Assembly: GCA_007131465.1 (NCBI GenBank)
Contig: SLQN01000111.1
Span: 1-13,019, forward strand
Direction of reading: 5' to 3'
DNA: 13,019 bases
Source: Paracoccaceae bacterium
Lineage (GTDB): Bacteria; Pseudomonadota; Alphaproteobacteria; Rhodobacterales; Rhodobacteraceae
Positions within the stretch are counted from its first letter, which is position 1; each line of letters begins with the position of its first letter. This document shows positions 8,205 to 13,019 of the stretch, piece after piece. The notes under the pieces are model-generated. The model did not search any database and had not been told where the DNA came from. It worked only from the letters and a program-made list of their open reading frames with translations. The position numbers and the translations under genes are program-made.

Positions 8205-8265
8205 ATTATATTGCGTCTGCAACATTGCCGATATGCGTTGCATACATGCCTCAATCGCATGCGAT
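8205..8265 (-). promoter_or_regulatory. Candidate sRNA promoter with upstream palindromes
   Basis: Minus-strand -10 box TATAAT (plus 8205-8210) matches the consensus at all six positions, but the -35 hexamer at 17-bp spacing is TATCGG, a very poor match. Instead the upstream DNA is full of dyads: TTGC/GCAA at 8211-8222, TGCAAC/GTTGCA at 8218-8242, TATGC-GTT-GCATA at 8232-8244, and a perfect 12-bp palindrome ATCGCATGCGAT at 8254-8265. Relative to a start near 8198 the last two are centred at about -40 and -61, which are classic activator positions. The transcript start is a prediction, so these offsets are approximate by a few bases. Confidence 0.4.
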
Positions 8266-8302
8266 CCGCGCGTCAGAGGGCCGGCAGTCGCCCGAATAAT
8301 AA

Positions 8303-9196
8303 TCAGGCCTGCCGGGCGCGCCGGTAGGCCACAATTTCCTCGACCACGAAATCGCGAAACGCTGCGATCCGGCGCGAATGTCGCAATTCTTCTGGATAGG
8401 CCAGGAAGACCGGGATATCGCCGCTGGCGACTTCGGGCAAGACATGCACCAGTTCGGGGAAGTCTTCCGAGACGTAGTCGGGCAGCACGCCGATCCCTAG
8501 ATGGTTCAGTACTGCCTGCAAGACCCCGAAATAATTATTCACGGTAAAGCTGGACCGCAGCGGCCGTGCTGTAAGCTCGCGGATAAGTTGTGCGCCCACG
8601 CTGACCTGGGTGGAGTTGAAATTCTGCGAGATCAGCCGGAAGTCGGACAGGTCTTCGGGGGTTGCGGGGGTCGCGTTTGCGCGCAGATATTCCGCAGAGG
8701 CATAAAGCCGCATGTTGACGGTCATCAGGCGCTTGCGGATCAGGTCCGCCTGACTGGGTTCCTTCATGCGGATGGCGACATCGGCTTCGCGCATCGGCAG
8801 GTCCAGAACGCGCTCTTCCAGCATCAGGTCGATCTTCAGGTCGGGGTATTGCGCATAAAGCGACGGGAGGCGCGGCGCGAGGAACAGGGTGCCGAACCCG
8901 GTTGTCGTCGTTACCCGCAATTCACCGTAGACCTCATCCTCCGCATCGCGGATGCGTGCGGCGGTCGATTCCAGTGTCTGACTCATGGCCTTCGTGGCTT
9001 CGAACAGCAATTCGCCCTGTTCAGTCAGGATTAGCCCGCGCGCATGGCGATGGAACAGAATCGAATCAAGCCCCTCTTCCAGCGCGCGGATCTGGCGGCT
9101 GACGGCGGATTGGGACAGTTGCAACGTGTCACCGGCATGGGTCAGGCTGCCGGCATCGGCAACGGCATGAAAGATTCTGAGCTTGTCCCAATCCAT
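8303..9196 (-). CDS. LysR family transcriptional regulator
   Basis: DNA-binding regulator of 297 residues, the normal LysR-type length. The N-terminal winged helix-turn-helix spans about residues 1-60, including LRIFHAVADAGSLTHAGDTL, then LSQSAVSRQIRALEEGL, with the usual linker helix to about 88. The inducer-binding domain follows from about 90 to the end (GELRVTTTTGFGTLFLAPRL, later GIGVLPDYV). The ATG at 9196 has AGGGAAG 8 bases upstream. It is divergent from the indolepyruvate-type oxidoreductase gene across about 160 bp, the layout in which LysR-type regulators usually control the neighbouring gene and often themselves; an inverted repeat with the LysR-type T-N11-A form lies in that gap. 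The effector cannot be read from the sequence; an aromatic 2-oxoacid or amino acid would fit the neighbour, but that is inference. The next terminator on its strand is about 190 bp after the stop. Confidence 0.93.
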   Translation of the reverse strand: MDWDKLRIFHAVADAGSLTHAGDTLQLSQSAVSRQIRALEEGLDSILFHRHARGLILTEQGELLFEATKAMSQTLESTAARIRDAEDEVYGELRVTTTTGFGTLFLAPRLPSLYAQYPDLKIDLMLEERVLDLPMREADVAIRMKEPSQADLIRKRLMTVNMRLYASAEYLRANATPATPEDLSDFRLISQNFNSTQVSVGAQLIRELTARPLRSSFTVNNYFGVLQAVLNHLGIGVLPDYVSEDFPELVHVLPEVASGDIPVFLAYPEELRHSRRIAAFRDFVVEEIVAYRRARQA

Positions 9197-9295
9197 AATG
9201 AAACTTCCCTAAACCCCGCAGGCCTGAACACGACCCATCCTGTCTACTGCTTTTCAGTGGATCACAAAAGCGCTTATCGCCAAGATTGTGCTTTG

Positions 9296-9316
9296 TAGGT
9301 CAGAATTATTGACCTA
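9296..9316. promoter_or_regulatory. Inverted repeat operator candidate before oxidoreductase
   Basis: TAGGTCA (9296-9302) and TGACCTA (9310-9316) form a perfect 7-bp inverted repeat separated by the AT-rich 7-base spacer GAATTAT. The inner T...A distance (9300 to 9312) is exactly T-N11-A, the core of LysR-type binding sites. It lies about 40 bp before the preferred start codon of the oxidoreductase and about 100 bp from the divergent LysR-type gene. A site for that regulator, or for another dimeric regulator, is a reasonable inference; no binding evidence is available. Confidence 0.5.
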
Positions 9317-9343
9317 TGATGGTTTCATGCGCAACAATGCCGG

Positions 9344-9348
9344 GGAGG
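9344..9348 (+). promoter_or_regulatory. Ribosome binding site deciding the oxidoreductase start
   Basis: GGAGG (within GGGGAGG at 9342-9348) is placed 8 bases before the GTG at 9357. In-frame starts further upstream at 9288 (GTG) and 9327 (ATG) have no comparable site, and 9288 would put the 9296-9316 inverted repeat inside the coding region. Confidence 0.6.
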
Positions 9349-9356
9349 TGCAGAAG

Positions 9357-12300
9357 GTGCGTCAGGATATCACGCTTGAAGATCGGTTCGATCTGGAAAA
9401 GTCCCCCGTTCTGCTGAACGGGACGCAGGCACTGGTGCGGCTGGTGCTGGCGCAGGCGGCGCGCGACCGGGCTGCCGGGCTGAACACGGCAGGCTATGTC
9501 ACAGGGTATCGCGGTTCACCCCTTGGCGCGGTTGACCAGCAGATGCTGCGCGCGAACAAGCACCTTCAGGCCGCCGATATCCGCTTTCAGGAAGGTCTGA
9601 ACGAGGATCTGGCCGCGACTGCTCTCTGGGGCAGCCAGCAGGCGGAACTGCGCGGCGAAGGCCGTTTCGATGGTGTATTCGGCCTGTGGTATGGCAAGGG
9701 GCCGGGCGTGGACCGCTCGGGTGATGTTTTCCGGCATGCCAATATGGCCGGAACCTCGCCGCATGGCGGGGTGCTGGTGGCAATGGGCGATGACCACACG
9801 GGCGAATCCTCGACTGTGCTGCACCAGTCCGACTGGGCGATGGTGGATGCCTATATCCCGGTCCTGTCGCCTGCCGGGGTGCAGGAGTTGCTGGATTTCG
9901 GGCATTACGGCTATGCCCTGTCGCGGTTTGCGGGTGTCTGGGTCGGCCTCAAGACGATGAAGGAGAATGTCGAGGCCACGGCCGTGGTCGATGGCAACCC
10001 GCACCGGATGCAGTTCATCCCGCCCGATTTCATCATGCCCGAGGGCGGGCTGAACATTCGTCTGGTCGATACACCCATCGCGCAGGAAGCGCGGATGATC
10101 GATTTCAAGCGCTACGCCGCCGAAGCCTTCAGCCACGCAAACCGCATGGACCGCCGGGTCTGGGGCAAGCCGGGCGCGAAGATCGGCTTCGTGGCAGCGG
10201 GCAAGAACTGGCTGGACCTAGTCCATGCGCTGAACCTTCTGGGCATCGACGCCGCCGAGGCCGAGCGTCTGGGCATCACCACCTACAAGGTGGGCCAGAC
10301 CTTCCCGCTGGACATGACCGGGTTCCACGACTGGGCCGAAGGGCTGGAACTGATCGTCGTGGTCGAGGAAAAGCGCAAGCTGATCGAGGTGCAGGTCAAG
10401 GAAGCCATCTTTGATGACCGCCGCGGCCGCCGCGTCTATGGCTGGCACAAGGGTGATACATGGGAACACGGGCGGCAGGTGGAACTGTTCCCGACCCGCT
10501 ATGCGCTCGACCCGATCATGATTGCCGAGAAGATCGGCGATATCCTGATCGAGGAAGGCCGCGGCACGGACAGTGTGAAGGCGGGTCTCTCCATGCTGGC
10601 CGAGGCGCGGCGCGCCGATAATGCGCAGGACATGGCCGCGCGTCTGCCCTATTATTGCTCGGGCTGCCCGCATAACAGCTCGACCAAGGTCCCTGACGGC
10701 CACCGCGCTTATGCCGGGATCGGCTGTCACTACATGGTGCAGTGGATGGACCGCAACACTGTGGGCTTCACCCATATGGGCGGCGAAGGTGCGAACTGGA
10801 TCGGCGAGGCCCCGTTTTCCACCCGCGACCATGTGTTCCAGAATCTCGGTGACGGGACCTACAACCATTCTGGCGTGCAGGCCATCCGGGCCGCCTTGGC
10901 CGCCGGGACGAACATCACCTACAAGATCCTCTATAACGATGCCGTGGCCATGACCGGCGGGCAGAAGAACGAAGGCGGTCTGACCCCCTCCCGGATCGCT
11001 CAGGAACTGACGGCGATGGGTGTGGGCAAGATCGAGGTGGTGTTCGACGAGAAGGAAGAACCCGCACGCGGCGATTTCCCCAAGACCGTTGGCTGGCATC
11101 CGCGCGCGGATCTTGAGGCGGTGCAGAAGGACTGCGCCACCTACAAGGGGGTCTCGGCCATCCTCTATGTCCAGACCTGTGCCGCCGAAAAGCGCCGCCG
11201 CCGCAAGCGCGGCGAATTTCCCGACCCCGATCAGCGCGTGTTCATCAATACCGATATCTGCGAAGGCTGCGGCGATTGCGGGGTGCAGTCGAACTGCGTG
11301 TCCATCGTGCCGGTGGAAACCGAACTTGGCCGCAAGCGCGCGATTGACCAGTCAAGCTGCAACAAGGACTTTTCGTGCCTCAAGGGGTTCTGTCCGTCTT
11401 TCGTGACGCTGGAAGGGGCGAAAGTGAAGCAGGCGCCTACAGCATCGGTGGACCTTCCCGACCTTCCCGACCCTGTCCTGCCCACGATCACCGGCACGCA
11501 TAACATCGTCATCACGGGCGTTGGCGGCACGGGCGTCGTGACCGTGGGCGCGATACTTGCGCAGGCAGCCCAGCTTGACGGCAAGGGCGCGGGCATGATC
11601 GAGATGGCGGGCCTCGCGCAGAAAGGCGGCGCGGTCCACATCCATTGCCGCATCGCGAATGCCCCGGACGATATCAGCGCGATCCGTGTCGCCGTGGGCG
11701 AGGCGCATTGCGTGATCGGCGGCGATCTTGTGGTCACGGCGGGTGCAAAGACGCTGGGGCTGATGCGCAGCGGCCAGACCGGTGCGGCTGTGAACAGCCA
11801 TGAGATCATCACCGGCGACTTCACCCGCAATACCGAATTCCGTATCCCCTCGGAGGATCTGAAAATTGCGCTTCAGGCACGGCTGGGCGAAAAGCTGCAT
11901 CTGTTCGACTATTCGGCACTTGCCCGGCGTCTGTTGGGCGACAGCATCTTTGCCAACATGATCGCGCTGGGCGCGGCGTGGCAGATGGGGCTTGTGCCGC
12001 TGGACAAGGCCGCAATCCTGCGCGCGATCGAATTGAACAAGGCCGCAGTCGCCGGAAATACCCGCGCTTTCGCGCTGGGGCGCTGGGCCGTCGTCCACCC
12101 CAAGGCGGCCGCGAAGATGCTGGCCGATACCGTGGTGGCGAAACCCAAGACGCTGGAGGAACTGATTGCCTTCCGCGAGGCGCATCTGGTGGCCTATCAG
12201 TCCCGGCGGCTGGCGCGGAAATATCGCAAGCTGGTGGACAGCGTGCCCGATGCCCGCCTGCGCGAGGCGGTCGCCAAGGGCTATCACAAGCTTCTTGCCT

Positions 12301-12776
12301 ATAAGGACGAATACGAAGTCGCGCGCCTGCATCTGCAGACGCTTGAGAAAGCGCGCGCGGAATTCGACGGCGATTTCACGCCGCGATTCCATCTGGCACC
12401 CCCGCTGCTGTCGCGCATCGGCTCGGACGGACGTCCCCGCAAGCGCGCCTTCGGCCCGGCCATGCTGCGCGGGTTCGGGGTTCTGGCGCGGCTCAAGCGG
12501 TTGCGCGGCACGCCGCTGGATATCTTCGGCTACAGCGCCGAGCGCCGGATGGAGCGCCGTCTGGCCCGCGATTATGAAAAGCTGGTGCCCGAATTGCTGG
12601 CGAACCTGACACCCGACACCCACGCCATCGCCGTGGAACTGGCGGAACTGCCGCTATCGATCAGGGGCTTCGGCCCGGTCAAGCACCGCAATGCCCTGGC
12701 AGCGGACCAGCGGCGCGCGGAACTGCTGGCGGCCCTGCGCGACCCCGGCGGAAATGTCACACTGGCAGCAGAATGA
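9357..12776 (+). CDS. Fused indolepyruvate-type 2-oxoacid:ferredoxin oxidoreductase
   Basis: Thiamine-diphosphate enzyme that oxidatively decarboxylates (aryl)pyruvates to acyl-CoA, passing electrons to ferredoxin; in relatives it acts in catabolism of aromatic amino acids. 1139 residues join the IorA- and IorB-like parts in one chain. Order: pyrimidine-binding domain with NTAGYVTGYRGSPLG at about 43-57; TPP-binding domain with YCSGCPHNSSTK near 433-444, GDGTYNHSG at 498-506 and NDAVAMTGGQ at 527-536; a cysteine cluster for iron-sulfur binding (C635, C638, C641, C647, then C668, C674, C679); and the gamma domain with ITGVGGTGVV near 719-728. The GTG at 9357 is preferred because GGAGG lies 8 bases upstream and the protein then begins RQDITLEDRFD, like relatives; ATG 9327 or GTG 9288 would add 10 or 23 residues. 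It is divergent from a LysR-type gene. The exact substrate is not proven; homologous enzymes accept indole-, phenyl- or other pyruvates. Confidence 0.93.
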   Translation: MRQDITLEDRFDLEKSPVLLNGTQALVRLVLAQAARDRAAGLNTAGYVTGYRGSPLGAVDQQMLRANKHLQAADIRFQEGLNEDLAATALWGSQQAELRGEGRFDGVFGLWYGKGPGVDRSGDVFRHANMAGTSPHGGVLVAMGDDHTGESSTVLHQSDWAMVDAYIPVLSPAGVQELLDFGHYGYALSRFAGVWVGLKTMKENVEATAVVDGNPHRMQFIPPDFIMPEGGLNIRLVDTPIAQEARMIDFKRYAAEAFSHANRMDRRVWGKPGAKIGFVAAGKNWLDLVHALNLLGIDAAEAERLGITTYKVGQTFPLDMTGFHDWAEGLELIVVVEEKRKLIEVQVKEAIFDDRRGRRVYGWHKGDTWEHGRQVELFPTRYALDPIMIAEKIGDILIEEGRGTDSVKAGLSMLAEARRADNAQDMAARLPYYCSGCPHNSSTKVPDGHRAYAGIGCHYMVQWMDRNTVGFTHMGGEGANWIGEAPFSTRDHVFQNLGDGTYNHSGVQAIRAALAAGTNITYKILYNDAVAMTGGQKNEGGLTPSRIAQELTAMGVGKIEVVFDEKEEPARGDFPKTVGWHPRADLEAVQKDCATYKGVSAILYVQTCAAEKRRRRKRGEFPDPDQRVFINTDICEGCGDCGVQSNCVSIVPVETELGRKRAIDQSSCNKDFSCLKGFCPSFVTLEGAKVKQAPTASVDLPDLPDPVLPTITGTHNIVITGVGGTGVVTVGAILAQAAQLDGKGAGMIEMAGLAQKGGAVHIHCRIANAPDDISAIRVAVGEAHCVIGGDLVVTAGAKTLGLMRSGQTGAAVNSHEIITGDFTRNTEFRIPSEDLKIALQARLGEKLHLFDYSALARRLLGDSIFANMIALGAAWQMGLVPLDKAAILRAIELNKAAVAGNTRAFALGRWAVVHPKAAAKMLADTVVAKPKTLEELIAFREAHLVAYQSRRLARKYRKLVDSVPDARLREAVAKGYHKLLAYKDEYEVARLHLQTLEKARAEFDGDFTPRFHLAPPLLSRIGSDGRPRKRAFGPAMLRGFGVLARLKRLRGTPLDIFGYSAERRMERRLARDYEKLVPELLANLTPDTHAIAVELAELPLSIRGFGPVKHRNALAADQRRAELLAALRDPGGNVTLAAE

Positions 12777-12781
12777 CCCAG

Positions 12782-12793
12782 GCGTCATGACGC
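12782..12793. repeat. Perfect 12-bp palindrome after the oxidoreductase
   Basis: GCGTCATGACGC reads the same on both strands. It lies 5 bp after the oxidoreductase stop and 54 bp before the next start. It has no T-run, so it is not an intrinsic terminator; it could be a binding site for the next gene's promoter, or chance. Confidence 0.3.
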
Positions 12794-12847
12794 TGTTACG
12801 CTCTCGTCCACCTGTAAAACGCATGGTTTTGTTTTCAGGGATACCAG

Positions 12848-13019
12848 ATGGACAGCCTGCTCAGAGATATCAGCTACGCCCCCAGCGCGCGCACCAAACC
12901 CGCCCGCGCCTTTATCCGCGCCATTGAAAATGCGACAGGGCGGTTGCAGCTTCTGGCCCGCGCGCGGGCGCAGTTGCAGCAGGCCCACCGACAGGACAGT
13001 TTCTGGCGCAGCATGATCA
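12848..13019 (+). CDS. Probable lysophospholipid acyltransferase family protein, N-terminal part only
   Basis: 57 complete codons are visible before the window ends. The ATG at 12848 has AGGGA about 6 bases upstream, and the frame stays open. The N-terminal pattern (DISYAPSARTK, then RAFIRAIENATGRLQLL, then FWRSMI) resembles the region ahead of the catalytic domain in PlsC/OlsA-like acyltransferases of Rhodobacteraceae, which acylate a lysophospholipid or lyso-ornithine lipid at the inner membrane. That match is from memory, and the catalytic HxxxxD motif would lie beyond the edge, so the product is tentative although the gene itself looks real. It follows the oxidoreductase by 71 bp on the same strand; the gap holds a 12-bp palindrome and no clear terminator, so read-through is possible, but a functional link is not obvious. 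Confidence 0.6.
   Translation, partial: MDSLLRDISYAPSARTKPARAFIRAIENATGRLQLLARARAQLQQAHRQDSFWRSMI

Noticed and set aside
8211..8222. TTGC-N4-GCAA resembling an FNR/FnrL site
   Set aside because: The FNR consensus TTGAT-N4-ATCAA needs 14 bp with T/A inner bases; this dyad is 12 bp and lacks them.
7883..8299. Plus-strand 138-codon frame in the lysR-purL gap
   Set aside because: No ribosome site, runs through the C-run, A-run, terminator hairpin and palindromes, and ends at the lysR stop region; no family resemblance. A minus-strand 70-codon frame (7906-8118) starts inside the terminator stem and is rejected likewise.
10218..12623. Two long minus-strand reading frames (about 290 and 420 codons) opposite the oxidoreductase
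   Set aside because: Antisense shadows of a gene with clear domain motifs; no independent evidence.

Overview
This is chromosomal DNA from a GC-rich alphaproteobacterium, most likely of the Rhodobacteraceae (Rhodobacter/Roseobacter relatives). The basis is protein character and gene neighbourhood: a short ComEC without its usual C-terminal nuclease-like domain, a GluRS of the HIGG type, a purL-bolA-grxD string, and a fused indolepyruvate:ferredoxin oxidoreductase. I see no phage genes, insertion sequence, CRISPR array or tRNA, and no defence-type or otherwise novel multi-gene system. The protein-coding content is core metabolism.

Left part (1-4859): a minus-strand pair, gltX (glutamyl-tRNA synthetase) followed by gltA (citrate synthase, cut by the left edge, so its C-terminus is missing), is divergent from plus-strand comEC, a DNA-uptake channel protein. 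Middle part (4860-7785): a minus-strand group purL, bolA, grxD, ending in a clear intrinsic terminator between the convergent grxD and comEC. It combines a purine biosynthesis enzyme with a BolA/monothiol-glutaredoxin pair of the kind that handles [2Fe-2S] clusters.

The gap 7786-8302 is the only long stretch without a protein gene and the most interesting part of the window. It holds a very strong minus-strand terminator (9-bp stem plus eight T). About 90 bp upstream of that, on the same strand, is a perfect TATAAT box, preceded by closely packed palindromes. Together these suggest an undescribed small RNA of about 110 nt carrying an unpaired ACCUCCC (anti-Shine-Dalgarno) segment. The alternative is that this is simply the long 3' UTR of the LysR-type regulator gene upstream.

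Right part (8303-13019): a minus-strand LysR-type regulator is divergent from the large plus-strand gene for fused 2-oxoacid (indolepyruvate-type):ferredoxin oxidoreductase. A 7-7-7 inverted repeat that fits a LysR-type T-N11-A box lies just upstream of the oxidoreductase start, so this regulator may control it. The window ends in the first 57 codons of what looks like a lysophospholipid acyltransferase family gene.
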